Shown: positions 38,165 through 50,648, counted from the stretch's first letter. The stretch is 64,000 bases of DNA from Adiantum capillus-veneris (GCA_014529385.2 CM043956.1:64732620-64796619); one strand, 5' to 3'. Translations and numbers: made by a program. Notes: generated by a model not told the origin, from the letters alone.

Positions 38165-41100
38165 TCGGGGCTGATTCAAGATGAAAGTGAGATCTCTTTC
38201 ACGTAGTGTTGGTTGATGTATAATCATATGTTGCTTACCATCCAACCCAAGAATCTGTGTGTAGACAAAGTATAAATGCTTACAAGCTATGTAAGATTTT
38301 GTTGCTTTCTCCCGTCCTTGAAAATCAGGGCATGTACAGTAGGGCTCCATAGCCACATGCACATCATATACATCTTGTGTTAATATCTTGAACATGGCAT
38401 GACGATCAGACACCATAATTATCTCTTGTACAAAACAAGCTTCCATACATGCTCCTATTTCCATGTGCTTATTTGCCTCCTTAGAGACACCGGACCTCCA
38501 TTTTTTACCGCGCTTGCTAGAGCTTCCCATTGTCTCCCCTTTCTTGACAACCTTTGGAGAAGGAGCTCTAATAAAAAAACATGCCCCTAGCAAACCAGCA
38601 TACTCCTCCTTTGATACACTTGTTCCACTCTCTACTAGCCAAGTTTTTGGCCTTTCCGGTGGTGACAATACTTGTCTGGCCACAACTTCAGCGTGCTGCA
38701 CATCATGGCCACAAAACCACATCCATTGGTGTTTCCTCTAGTCTTTGTAAGTTCTCTCTCCCCAAAAGCATGGGGCCACAAGTCCTGGAGACCTACTTTG
38801 CATGTCATTCTCACATCTTCTCCCTTCAAGCACACCAAAGCACTTACGAGAGACATTTTGAGGCATTCGTCTGATTGCCCAATGACCCCTTGGCACAGCA
38901 ATCTCAAAATCACCTATAGCATATTCACTATAGAGGGTGCGGTGTCATCTCTTATGTCATTATCTGCATGAATCTCCTCATCTGTGGAATCTGCATTCAC
39001 ATCAAATTTCTGTCCCACTTTCTTCATGTCCGTATCAAACAAAATCTTTCGTGGTCGTCCGTGCTCTTTTCGTTGTCTAGACTCCATCACATAACCAAGC
39101 TTATGAGAATCTGTTTCTGCAAACCCTCTTGCCTTCTTTCTTTGCACGGTTTCCTTGTCTCCATGCAATAAAGGTTTCCCATAAAATGGTGTGCCTGCGA
39201 CTGCTCCTTGGAGAGCATGTGCCAATGCAAGTGGGCTGAGAGTTTTCTCTTTATTTCTTGATCTCTCTAGATACGTTTGCATATCCGGACCAAGCCCTAT
39301 GTATCTACCAGTCAGATAGTCATGTTGCTTTGTGCATTGAATGTAAGCATTGATTACATCAGTGACACATGCATCATACAAGGAAATTTTTTTGCTACCC
39401 CCTTCACCAGCAAGCCAAGATGCATGAATGGTCTCTGACAAATTGGTACTAGGAATTTGAGCTTTTTCCCAAGGACTCATAGATATCTGCATTCCACCAA
39501 CAAAAAACTTTGAATCAGTGAAACAAAAAATAGAGAAGGTCATAGTTAGGCTCATGATTGTATCATACTTCATTGTGTAGGCTACCCCAATGAGATATCC
39601 TTGTCTCCCACCACTTGAACCATTTCTCCAGTGACTTGATATTCTCACTTGCAACATTATTTGACCACCATCTTCTAATTGCTTCTGCTTGCTTCATTGC
39701 CAGACCCATTGTCCTTGATTTGTGCCAAGTCTCACACATGTCTTTGTGGATACTAAACTTTTCTTTGGCTATATATATTTTTAGTATGTTTCTGTAGACT
39801 TTGCTCCCAATGGAAGAGACGGGACCTTTCCCTTCCAATCATGATGTTATTTGGCCCTCCATTGAAAATTGTATGCACAGCAGCCCAATTTGCTCCAGCC
39901 TCATCAGCCATAAAGCCTGCAAAGTCTGCTGAAGGATAACCTTCTCGAGCCAAAACATCATTAAGAGATATCCAAAACAAGACTTGTGTGTCTGTATCCT
40001 CCTCTTTGGTGTCACAAACCTCTATAACCATCAATCCCTTCAAACTAAAGAAAATAACAAATCTTAGCCACAACAAGTCTGCAAATGATGCAATGACAAA
40101 ATGCTGCTAGCCATTAAAAAATTACCTTGCATCATAGACAGAGCATGACATAGTTTCCCATCCATCTATTCTGTGTGTGTGATCAAAATGCACCCAAGAA
40201 GCACTCAAATCTCCATTTCCTCCTCAACGCATGCGATTGACAAGGTCTATACCAGACCCTGGACCTTTTGTTGACATCTTAAAGATGTAGCACTTATCAT
40301 TTGGGCCACCTTGTCCAAGGAAACGACTCCCATGAAAGTAAGGAAAGTGACATTTTTTCTTCAAAACCATGATGTGGTCAAACCCATCCCCAACAATCGA
40401 GTATTGTTGTCTTTTCTCAGTAGCTACCATTACCTTAAATCTATACAAAACAAGTCAAAAATTGAAATAACCTTATTGCACTGAAAAATCTAAATGTCAA
40501 ATGTTTTACCTTTGATTCTGAACCAGTGGAATCATTTCTTCCAATATATTTGAGAGCTCTGACTCCCCCATTTTTAGTTCATCTGAACCAACAATAGTGT
40601 CAACCAATAATTGTCTGGCGACAATCATCTGAACTCTTCTTGGTCCACTGCTTCTATCCACCTTCAAGACACTTGCAACCATCTTCCGTATTCTCTCTAT
40701 TGTGGCTCTTGACGTACCTGCTTGATCTTCATGCAAGTGATGACCTATGTGAATCATCATTCTTGTAAGCTTTGGATCTGAGGGCAAAATGTAGTACACT
40801 TTACAAGAACAAGGACTCTCACAGAAAAAAACTTTTTTGCAATAATGACAAGTGATAAGTAGGTTTTCGTCTTCACATAGAAGCCCTTTGCTTACTTGCT
40901 TATCCAAGTAACCATGAAAGAAGGATACATTGAACTTGGTGTTGTTCAAATAATACGGGAAAAGAACTCTATGACAAACTAATGAGCCCAAGCAATAACT
41001 AAGCCTAACAGTACAATTTATGGACATGTTAGTTTTATGCGGCCTAGTCCAAAGATGACCATCAAATTTTTGCTCCATCCTCTTACAACCTTCTTCAACG

Positions 41101-41705
41101 GGGGGTAGCTCAAAGGAAATGTCATCATCATAAACTTGTGGAAGTTCAGTCACCTGTTTGATTTTCTTACTATTGTTTATCAGATGTTGTAGTCTGAAAC
41201 ATGTTTTGCTACCTAAAATCCAAGGGATAATGGAGTTTTTTGTCAAATCATAAACGTCATCATCACTGGAGTCCAATCTCTGTTTTTTATCAACAGGCTT
41301 TGTTTCCTCTTGCATTGATGGATTGTTTATCTCAAAACAATCTTCTTTTGCACATGGACTGTTGTTGATGCTTGTTATGCCTGGCTTAGCACCAAAATCA
41401 CTCTCGCCACTATCTGTAATATAGAGCATATCACTAGAATGTTCAATTAAATACTCAGAAGAGAGAGTAGAGTCTAGTAAAAAGTGCTCATTTTCATCAA
41501 TATCCCACTCTGAAGGGGTTTCGATATACATTTTTTCCAACCCGATGTAAACTATTGCTTTCAAACAGGTAAATTTGTAGGTTGGAGGAAGAAGAAACTG
41601 AAGATAATATCTGCTGAGCAAGAGTTTGTTGTGTCGAAGCTCTACTTCTCTAGTGGGAGTCTCTTTTCCAAGTGTCCAAGAGATAGTTACTCTGTCCATC
41701 TCCAT
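38165..41705 (-). pseudogene. Mutator-like (MULE) transposase gene with zinc-binding and SWIM motifs
   Basis: The minus-strand gene starts at ATG 41705. Exon 1 (to about 40509) encodes an N-terminal domain, an acidic linker, then a Cys/His domain (RLSYCLGSLVCHRVLFPYYL, CHYCKKVFFC, IHIGHHLHE) reminiscent of the WRKY-GCM1 zinc fingers found in MULE transposases. Later exons give WVHFDHTHRIDGWETM, GLMVIEVCDTKEEDTDTQVL, FAGFMADEAGANWAAVHTIF and RLFHWEQSLQKHT, consistent with a DDE core. Next comes LSETIHASWLAGEGG near 39410-39450 and, at 38300-38330, a SWIM-like CTCPDFQ...CKHLYF. A TGA at 40224-40226 (CGA in the inferred ancestor) and frame changes near 38650-38720 break it. An intron at about 40056-40125 still has good splice sites. 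Whether it is a transposon or a FAR1-like domesticated relative is unresolved. Confidence 0.72.
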
Positions 41706-42158
41706 AGCAAGACAAAGGAAGCTGCTTGTCTAGACCTAATACAAATTTCTTACCAAAATATAAAACATAATGTTAAAAGAGAATGCATATATTTTTACTA
41801 ATGTAATATTCTTCACAGAATCAGTGACTGCCACGTCATAAATGACGACTGCTACAATCATAATTTAATATCCTCTCATTGTTGATTTTTAAATAATACC
41901 GACGGCTACAATCATAATTTAATATCCTCTCTCCAAGCATAACGTTAGGTAAAAACCATATATTTACGAGGTAAAAGAGACTCGCAATCATTAGACATGC
42001 AGATCATTCCACAAAATACACCTATTTTCAAGAATATAAACACAAAAACCAAGAGGTTTTTTTTGGATAAGTTTCGTAGGTTTTATGAAAAAAAATCCAC
42101 TAGATTTCACAAAAACCTAGGTTTTTTCGACCATCTAAAGTTTGATAATAAAATTAAT

Positions 42159-42531
42159 GAAAAATTACCAAAATACCTCTCTAATTTGTGGAATATCCCA
42201 AAATATCCTTCAAATTTTTCATAATTCTCAAAATACCCCTTTTTGTGAGAGTAAATTTATCCAAAGATTAAAAATATTGTAGCTTTTTATAAGAAGACTG
42301 ATTGTCAAAAACTAGAATTCAAGATGGTTATTTACGCTTTGCAGATGAATTGCGTCATTATTTTTAGACATAATTATCTTTTTTTGGGAGGTGAGCACTA
42401 AAAACCGGCTCTCGATTGCCAAAAATTAATAAAGATAGAAAATCGTGAGCAAGCGTATTTTGGGAAATTTTGAAATTTGAGAGGTATTTTTGGAATTTGC
42501 ACAAATTAGAAGGGTATTTTGGTAATTTTTC
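42159..42531. repeat. MITE-like inverted repeat
   Basis: The left arm (gaaaaattaccaaaatacct, ctaatttgtggaatatccca, aaatatccttcaaattttt; 42159-42240) is inverted and diverged at 42450-42531 (gtattttgggaaattttgaa; ggtattttggtaatttttc). The middle is about 210 bp and non-coding. A foldback or MITE-type element is likely; no target duplication could be defined. Confidence 0.6.
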
Positions 42532-42661
42532 CTCAAATTAAGAAGATCCTCAAGTTTTAAAACCCTAAACTTATTAATAACCCTTAACTTTGCAAAGCTT
42601 CTTATCTGTGGAAAAAATGGCGGTGCAGACCAGCGAGCAGACCAGGTACATCACATTTTTG

Positions 42662-42791
42662 CTCTCCTCCTCCATCTCTCCCTCCACGCCTTCTCCCCAC
42701 TCATTGAGCACGCTATCCGTCCACGCGCGCGGACGGATAGCGTGCTCAATGAGTGGGGAGAAGGCGTGGAGGGAGAGATGGAGGAGGAGAG
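42662..42791. repeat. perfect inverted repeat, 61-bp arms, 8-bp loop
   Basis: The arms 42662-42722 and 42731-42791 are exact reverse complements around the loop acgcgcgc. The arm begins ctctcctcctccatctctcc and ends ctatccgtcc. An RNA from either strand would form a 61-bp hairpin with no mismatch. Confidence 0.97.
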
Positions 42792-42883
42792 GTATGCGAG
42801 GATGAGAAGTATTTTGAGGAGTGTAATCCATGTGTTCTACCCAAGCTCTACTTGGTTTGTGAAACTTCGCCCTCTCCGGTGCG

Positions 42884-42925
42884 AGCACGCTGTCTGTCTG
42901 CGTGCGCACAGACAGATAGCGTGCT
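42884..42925. repeat. second palindrome, related to the centre of the 61-bp hairpin
   Basis: The arms agcacgctgtctgtctg / cagacagatagcgtgct pair with one G-T mismatch around the loop cgtgcgca. The inner part of the larger hairpin (agcacgctatccgtcc / ggacggatagcgtgct, also with an 8-bp loop) is a close relative. Confidence 0.88.
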
Positions 42926-44933
42926 TGTACACCTGCGTCGTCATAGTAAGACCCTGCGTCGTCATCGTTAGACCCTGTGTTGTCGTCGTCCCTGCATAGC
43001 CAGAGGTTCAGTATCGTGCAGGAGATTCCCTGGAGTGGCAGCTGCAATTTACGCGAGCTCAGGTTTACGTGATGGTTCCATTTACAAACCTTGATCAGGT
43101 TTACGCGATCGTCTGTATGTTTCCATTTGAAGCACGGTTTTGGCTTTGAAGACTGTAGATGCTGGGTGCTGAAGCAGAAGATTCCCTGGCGTGGCATGCC
43201 TTGTACATGGTGAATGTTGTCCTCACAGAAAAAAGCGCAGGGATTTAGGACGATAAGCTGTACATGTTATAGAACAGGTTTTAGAATACCCAGGTGCAGG
43301 CCATACTTTACCTATCTTTTTCGATGTATCATCCCCCAAGCACCGTCCGCAGGTGGGAGTAGATTTTAGACACCACTGATGATGATCAAATGCACCATAG
43401 TTTGGGATGGGGCAGAGTTGAGGCTGTAGGTCTTCGAATCAGGAAAACTTATCTGCACATGTGGCCGCCATGCACCCAAAAAAACACAGCAAACATAATG
43501 AATTCTGATCCCATACCATGCATAACTCACAAAGTTCCCAACAGTGCAATGCATTATTCACGAGAGCACGGAGATAAGTGTTTTGACAAGTTCCATGAGA
43601 ACACGCCACAGCTGGTGACCATAGGTTCTTGATATGTAGATCTTGCAGATAATCTGAGATAGACAAGAAGCGCTACACACATGTAGCAAGCCATTTCTTT
43701 TGATGTAGATGTGCTATACAATTGAGTATTGCACATGCAGACACATTCATGGATGGTCTCTCTTATTTCTTTGAGCTTGTGTCGCCTCTTAGAGTTGTAA
43801 TCAGTAGTGCTGAATTTACGAGGGATAAAAGATGCACTAGTGTGTACCATGTACCATCGGCCTTATCACCGCATGTGCCAGTGCGCCCTCCACTCTCAAC
43901 AACAAGTAGCTACTTCACCAGGCCAGCAGCAACACCAGCTTGTTGCACTTTCAAACCTAAAATTCCGTTACAACCGGTGGGCTCACTATTTCATCTTGCC
44001 TTCCCACCTTCACAGAGTGATACCTTGATGCCTCCTCCTTACCCTTTGAAATATTGCAAAGGAAAACCAAAAAGAACCTCCCACCCGGCCTACCCACTAC
44101 ACCAACTTCCAACTTGCACTTCATGTTCTAATAATCCAAACCCATTTAGCCTAAAGTTAAGTCCTATTATGAAGCTATTTATAACTTCCATATACACTCG
44201 GCCCTTAGAAATACAGTAACTTTTAATAGTAATCCATCTCAAGAACCACATAGTACCATGCAAGCTCCACTCTCTACCACCCTGCTGCTCTTTAATTTTC
44301 TTGGATTTTGGCAATCTAGGTAAGTATTTGTCATCAACAAACTCAAATTTCTCTCAACTTTGGCCGTACATTTGTCACTTGTAAGCTTTGAGAATTGGTT
44401 ATAGGATGTATGCCCCCTCTACTTTGCTTAAAATAAAAATGTCAAGGAAAATTTACTCTGGCAGTGCAATGCATTGAAAAAGGCTCGCAATGGACGGAAA
44501 GCCTTTCCTCAATTGCATTCAATCGAACAATTTGTTCAACACATAATTGGCAATTCCGTATTTATGATTTTCTGTTAGCCTTGGTTGGCATTCTTGTCCA
44601 CTTCAAAATCTTAATGGAGAATTGTTCCACTGAAAAAATTTTGGTGCTAGTTATTGGTTTTGACATGTTGCTATTTGGTTATTGGTTTTGACAGGTTTTG
44701 ACGTGCACTTTTATGCCTTGAAACCATCTTGAAGGTTCATTTTTATCAGGTATTTACCTTATGTTCATTTTTTAGCAGAAGGTCAATCTTTTCTTCTTCT
44801 TCTTTGTCCTTTGGTATTTATATATTTGTTATGGTTTTTTTGCACTTATAGTATTTTAAGAGAGAGTTAGTAATTGTAAACAAATTCTTGATTATGTTAT
44901 TTATTTTGTTTATAGAGATTTAAGATATTTACC

Positions 44934-47900
44934 ATGGCTCCTAAACGCTCCATGAGAAAACGAGAAGCGAAATGTTCAGGGGGTATGACTCTACGGTCTA
45001 GGACTGTTCAAGGAAGGCAAGTTACACTTGAGGATGGTTCCTCAAGGATTCTACCAATGAGTCCGCCAAAGAACTCTGTGAAAATAAGAAATCCATGTGT
45101 GTATGTTGATGATGAAGCGTGGTCCTTGGACAGGTCTATAGATGGAGCTTCTAATAGCACGGCTATCACTCCAAATATTGTTGGTCCATCTTTTGCTCCC
45201 ACTCCACAAACTACTCACACAAAGAACAATAACCAGGATGAAGAAGACGACTTTTCAAAGCATGACAGGGTTTTGGGGGAGAATGTGTCTCTAGGGTTGC
45301 TGAATGAAGTCATAAGTCAATTTCATATCAAAAGAAAGTCAGAACCCCCTTTTGTTCCCTTATGTAGATTAATAGCTACAGATGCTGTTCGATGCGCAAT
45401 TTCAGATGCACCTTGGTTGACATCCACGTTTGATAGGGTTGGCTATGTCTCTTCAATGGGTTCTTTTATTGTTTCACTTAAAGGATGACATGGAGAAACA
45501 AAACATTTGACAGAGGACACGATTGAGAAGTGGGATTCAATATGGCAAAGACTCAATGTAGAATTTGAAAAGAATCTTGTGGGTGATTGGGTAGATCTTC
45601 AAGGCAAACTGTTTTTTGTGTGGGATGGTAACCACAGGTTAAAAACTTGGATGCGACGAATTGAAGAAGGCAAGTGCTTCTTTTCTCTTGTGTTTGAGTT
45701 TGAATATACATTGTTGCACTTGAAAATTTATTTTGGATGATGTTTCTTTTGTAGAGCGCTCTGAGAATGAAAAATATCATGTGCAAGTTCGTTGTGAATT
45801 TATTGAGATAGATAAAAAGAAGGAAGCAGAGTTGATTTTGAGTCTTGATACAATAAACGAGTAAGAATTATATGGATTATTGTTGTTCAATTCTCTGGTT
45901 GTAATGTGATTTTTCATTTGATTATCCGTCAACTCTTGCTTTTAGAATCTCGCGGGCTACAGCTCCACCCAACTTGGCACATGAAGTATTTATGTTTCAG
46001 AAGTTTGGTATAGCAAACAAGTCGAGCATAATGGAATATCTCACTCATGAGCAAAGATTTTGGATGGAGGTTGAGCTTAAATTGGAGGCAAGACATAACC
46101 AAGGGATTGTGCCATGGTACTCAACGCCATGCATTTTGATTGCTCAACTTGTTTGGAAGGTATGTCATGATGCTCAACTTGTTTGGGATAATAAATACAT
46201 TTCTTTTAAAAATTTAAAGTGCAAGTACTTTGAGAATGAGTATGTCTTCAACTACTTTACTTTGAAGGTGCCTTAGTTGAAGGTTACAAGTTATGCATGA
46301 CTCCATGTTTTCAAATAAGCCTTTAATTTTCATGTGGGAAGTCTATTCAAATTATGGATTGGGTTACGATTTGTATAATGCCCTAAATTCCCATGTGGGA
46401 AGCCTTTGCAAAGGTGGCAAGTTATGGATGAAATTTTGGCTTGAAATATGCTTTGAATTCCCAGGTGGGAAGCGTTTGCAGAGGTGGCAAGTTATGGATG
46501 GAATTTTGGCTTGAAATATGCCTTGAATTCCCATGTGGGAAGCCTTTGCAGAGGTGGCAAGTTATGGATGGTATTTTGGCTTAAAATATTCCTTGAATTC
46601 CCATGTGGGAAGCCTTTGCAGAGGTGGAAAGTTATGGGTGAATTTTGGCTTGAAATATGCCTTGAATTCTCATGTGGGAAGCCTTTGCAGAGGTGGCAAG
46701 TTATGGGTGAATTTTGGCTTGAAATATGCCTTGAATTCCCATGTGGGAAGCTTTTGCGGCGGTGGCAAGATATGGAGGGAGTGATGGTTTGAAATATACC
46801 TTGAATTCTTGCATGGGAAGCTTATGTACAGTCATGGATTTTTTTGTGTTGTGTTGCTAATGGCTCATGAAAACATTGCCAAATAATTTTTTTTCTTTGA
46901 AGGGGAGATGGGAGTCCTTTTTGGCTGATGAAAAGAGAAGGCTTAGAACTTTAGGTCTTCTTGGGGAGGATTTAAAAAAGAAGATGAATGAAGCTTTAAA
47001 GAAGGAAGAAGAAAAAATGAGGGATAGCGGATATAAGTACCTCTCTATTGCAAATCCTGCACATGGTGAAGAGTTTTTTACTATGCTATTTGACAAGGAT
47101 TGGCATGACAAAACAATGGTAGGGATGACTCGTGATAAATTATACAGCTTGTGCGCGGCAAAGATCACAATAGAGAGGTATGTTTTATTTCATCTTAAAC
47201 TTTGATTTATTATTTTTATGTGCAATGTAATTAGTAACATTAATTTTTGGATCAACGATTGTAATTCAATAGACGCAAAGAACTTCTTCACATGATGATT
47301 TTGACCAAAGTTAAGGACTCCAAAGGAGGTCATTTTGCAGACTATAAGCAACTTAGAGCTTACATGAGGCAAGAGACCTATTGGCAGGGAATGTTTGGTG
47401 AAGCTACAATTATTATTGCTAAGTTTGAGGTGGAGGGTCCTTTGTTGCCAAAAACATTTGAGGCCTTCTTTAAGGCATCTACGAAGACACATGTTTCATT
47501 GGCTTATACTCATGTTATGGCAAACATGAAGAGTGCTTCAGATTATGCCTCTTTACCCGAAGTGATGCATGCAAGCAAACGTCTTGTGTACAGGTATTGG
47601 ATTTCTTGAATACTAATTTCATTTCATGATGATGTATTTTATTGTCTCATTTTTATGTTGAATTTTCATTTAGATGGCTATTGAATTGTATGCGGCTAAA
47701 GATGATAGAGTCTATGCCGGAGGATGTACGAGAATGGTTAGATAAAGAGGACGAGAATACTATGTTCTCGTCAAAACTCTTGGAAAAGGGTATTACACCT
47801 TGGGAGTGCTCTCACTGTCCATGGTGGTTGGAGTATCCCCTAGGTGTTATCCCAAAGAGCGAGCAAGAGATTTATGCTCGTAAGTGAACTACAATATCTT

Positions 47901-49582
47901 GTATGAAGTACTATATTTTAGTTAAAATAGAATTTTGTTGATCTTTTTTTTTTGTGAACTTTTGTATGGAAAGGTTTTTTGGAAGAGAGTCCCATCTCTA
48001 ATGACGGTGTAATCTCACCCCAAGCTACATACATTGAGCCATCCACCAAGCCACCCTCACGTGCAAGAAAAGGTAAAAAAAGTATAGAAAAAACCCCCCC
48101 ATGTGTGCCTGTAGATGTTGATGTTGAGGAGGAGAGCTTTCCAACTTCTCTTCTACCAAAAAGATCCACCTTAGCATCAAAGTCTTGCTTCTCCGAGACT
48201 ATTATGAGTCGTTCTCTAAATGAGCGGATGCCAACAAAACGTACCACAGGTAGACGTTCTTTGCTTGTTTATTTGCTTTTTATTACTCTAATTAATTATT
48301 GCTTGCATTAACCATTGACATGTCCTATGGTTTTCTAAGCATTCTTTGAGATTCTAAGCAAATGAAAATTGCATTTTCATGTTTAGGAGAGGAGTTTATT
48401 ACATGTGTGGATGCTTTGTTATTGGATGTGGAAGCAATTGATGACCTAGCATGGCATAGGTAAGACTTACATATTTCTCTAAAACGTTATATTACCATAA
48501 TGTACTCTTACCATAATCATTTTTTTTGTGTTAGTATTGAAATGTGGTTCAAGAAAACACCAATCTATGATGGACGCGAGTATGCATTGAAGGGGGAAAT
48601 CTCCCAATATGTGGCAAGATTGATCTTTGCAGACTTCCCTACGTCCATGTTAGTTGATGGTATTCACAATCACACTATAGGTGAACTTTTTTTATGTCAT
48701 TTGGGAGGCTTTGTGCCCGTTATAGAATGCATATATGTTATGATGTAATTTTTCATTTTAACTTGCTTGTGTAGGTAATGTAAAAGTTGTTCCTGAGTGG
48801 AACCACTTTTCCACTGCCTTGGCAACTGGTGTCATGGAAATTGCTGATGTTCACTTGGCAGACGAGGGTTTCTTGGTGACTTTGTCTCTTGCACAACATT
48901 TGGGAGATCTTGTCATGCAAATAGATTTAGTTTGCAGCTCCATCGCTCGTGGACTTTGATGTGTGATGGGGGATATTTATACCCAGAGACTGGTGAGCAG
49001 GTGAGGTTTCCTTCTCTATCTAAAGCTTGCGTATGAATTTAGAGTTCTTCTTATTAAGTGATTTGTTCTCTCCTTTCATAGGTGATGGATCTCACTCTTG
49101 GTCTATTTTATCGTAAGAATGCTCAAAGCATTACACCTCATTATGATAGAAAGGATGGGGAGGATGTTTCTCCTGAGTTCTTTCCGGCCTCAAAAAGCTA
49201 CCTCACAGATTCTCCTCCTCGTTCATGTAATGATTATACAAGTTTAGCTGGAGATTTGATTCGAGGGGGAGCAGAGCGTATTGAGACTTTTTACAGGTAA
49301 CTTTCTAGCCATGAACTCTTGTGAATCAGGACACACATCTTGATAGTTCTATGCAATCTCTTGTCGTTAAACTTTGATTATTATTTTTAACATAGTTGGC
49401 TGCTAGAAACATTCACATATGAGGATGATCATGTTATGGACATCTTTGCCGGGTGTGGTGGTTTGGGGCTTGCTTGCACAAAGGAGATACGTCACTGTCT
49501 AATGTTAGAGGGTGATTTCTTTGTCTTCTCTGAGTGTTTAGAGAAGAAATTTTGTGGTCCTCCTCCTGAGGAGGAAAACTAG
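44934..49582 (+). CDS. 12-exon gene: ParB-like domain fused to DNA (N6/N4-type) methyltransferase domain; carries one TGA and one frameshift
   Basis: Exons by splice sites and phase: 44934-45669, 45755-45860, 45946-46159, 46903-47177, 47273-47593, 47674-47879, 47974-48249, 48387-48459, 48535-48680, 48775-48999, 49082-49296, 49396-49582, about 990 codons. Intron 1 uses GC-AG (AAG/GCAAGT); the rest are GT-AG. The N-terminus is basic (MAPKRSMRKREAKCSGG). Residues about 125-260 look ParB/Srx-like, with FVPLCRLIATDAVRCAI and FFVWDGNHRLKTW (45620-45650). The middle is helical and unassigned. The C-terminus has FADFPTSMLVDG (motif IV position, 48626-48661) before VMDIFAGCGGLGLACTKEI (motif I, 49432-49490), the permuted order of many adenine/N4-cytosine methylases. 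A TGA at 45486 (CGA-like) and a frameshift around 48905-48945 suggest a recent pseudogene. ParB-methylase fusions are known from phages; a plant copy is unexpected. Function is inferred. Confidence 0.6.
46320..46830 (+). repeat. ~70-bp minisatellite in intron 3 of the methyltransferase-like gene
   Basis: About 6-7 copies of aattcccatgtgggaagc, ctttgcagaggtggcaagtt, atgg, ttttggcttgaaatatgcc. The marker aattccc or a variant is at 46386, 46456, 46526, 46596, 46665 and 46734. It produces spurious ORFs in all frames. Confidence 0.93.
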
Positions 49583-49879
49583 TAGATTAGCTACTTCCAT
49601 TGGTGGACAATTATTTTTGTGACTTGACTCTATGTATTGTTTGAGATAGTATTTTTTTAATGCAACAACGAGCAACATATGGAGATTGTGGGTTTTTCCC
49701 TTGTCCCCACAAGGGTTTTTTCATCCACAATCATGGTGCCTTGACTTGAAAATCGAGGCTAAATCTATATGTTGTTCAATTATGGGGAAAATGTTGTGTT
49801 TCTTGTGTCATTATCTTGTTCTTGTTGTTCTTATTGGGGTTAGGGTAATGCAAGAAAATGCCTACTCAATAATCATCAT

Positions 49880-49883
49880 GTGT

Positions 49884-49914
<31 letters not shown>

Positions 49915-49921
49915 GGGGGGG
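49880..49921. repeat. (GT)n followed by a poly-G run
   Basis: About nine GT units followed by roughly 24 G. Confidence 0.95.
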
Positions 49922-50141
49922 TCTCTCTTATTCTCTCTAATTGCTTATAGCATGAACAAGATAAAGACTCATTACTAGAGTAGACTTCAATTTTCCTCAT
50001 ACCAAAAATTCAAAGATTTCACTTTGTTCTCTCTCTCTCTCTCATATTCTCTCTAATTGCTTGTAGAGAAAACAAGATAGAGACTTGTTTCCAGGGTAGA
50101 CTTCAACTTATCTCATGCAAGAAATTTAAATATTTCACTTT

Positions 50142-50226
<85 letters not shown>

Positions 50227-50313
50227 GACTTATAATGCGAACAAGATAAAGACTCGTTGTGCTAGAGTAGACTTCAACTTACCTCATACCAAAAATTCAA
50301 ATATTTTACTTTG
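49922..50313 (+). repeat. three ~110-bp tandem units separated by (CT)n tracts
   Basis: The unit (gaacaagataaagactc, agtagacttcaactt, cctcataccaaaaattcaaa) appears three times, each introduced by CTCTCT. The tract at 50142-50222 has about 40 CT units. It lies between the methyltransferase-like and phosphatase-like genes. Confidence 0.88.
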
Positions 50314-50648
50314 TACTAAAATTCTTGTGGATCATAAACATAGACTTTGTGATGATCTTTCTTATAAATACTACGTATATGACATTGCAGTATCAATATA
50401 TTGACATTGATATGGTTATTTTTTTAAAATCAAATCTATGTTGTATTACGATGGCCCTTAATTGTGTCACAAACATGTAGAGCACAAATTTGTTACTATC
50501 CACTTTATCGACCTAGTTCAAAAGCTATATACCTTAGTATGTGCAAAAGGTTACATCTGATTTTTCTACCCACAAAAAGCTCTAACTTTGTAGAGAAAGC
50601 TCTAAATGAAAATCTCCTATATTTAATATCCTCGTTGAAGACATCTTG

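Larger units (their letters stand above)
41710..44933. other. intergenic region with MITE-like and hairpin elements, no convincing gene
   Basis: AT-rich to about 42570, then mixed composition. It contains a MITE-like inverted repeat (42159-42531), a perfect long hairpin (42662-42791) and a second smaller palindrome (42884-42925). ORFs at 42574-43197 (minus) and 43722-44219 (plus) have no recognisable domains. A short plus-strand coding-like start at 42618 (MAVQTSEQT) runs straight into the hairpin. Confidence 0.6.

Noticed and set aside
42574-43197. 207-residue minus-strand ORF
   Set aside because: It runs through the hairpin and the second palindrome, has no recognisable domain, and its composition follows the repeats.
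43722-44219. 165-residue plus-strand ORF
   Set aside because: No domain and low-complexity composition; nothing in the context supports a gene.
46293-46792. Repetitive plus-strand ORFs (HVGSLCRGGKLW type)
   Set aside because: They come from the 70-bp minisatellite inside intron 3 of the methyltransferase-like gene.
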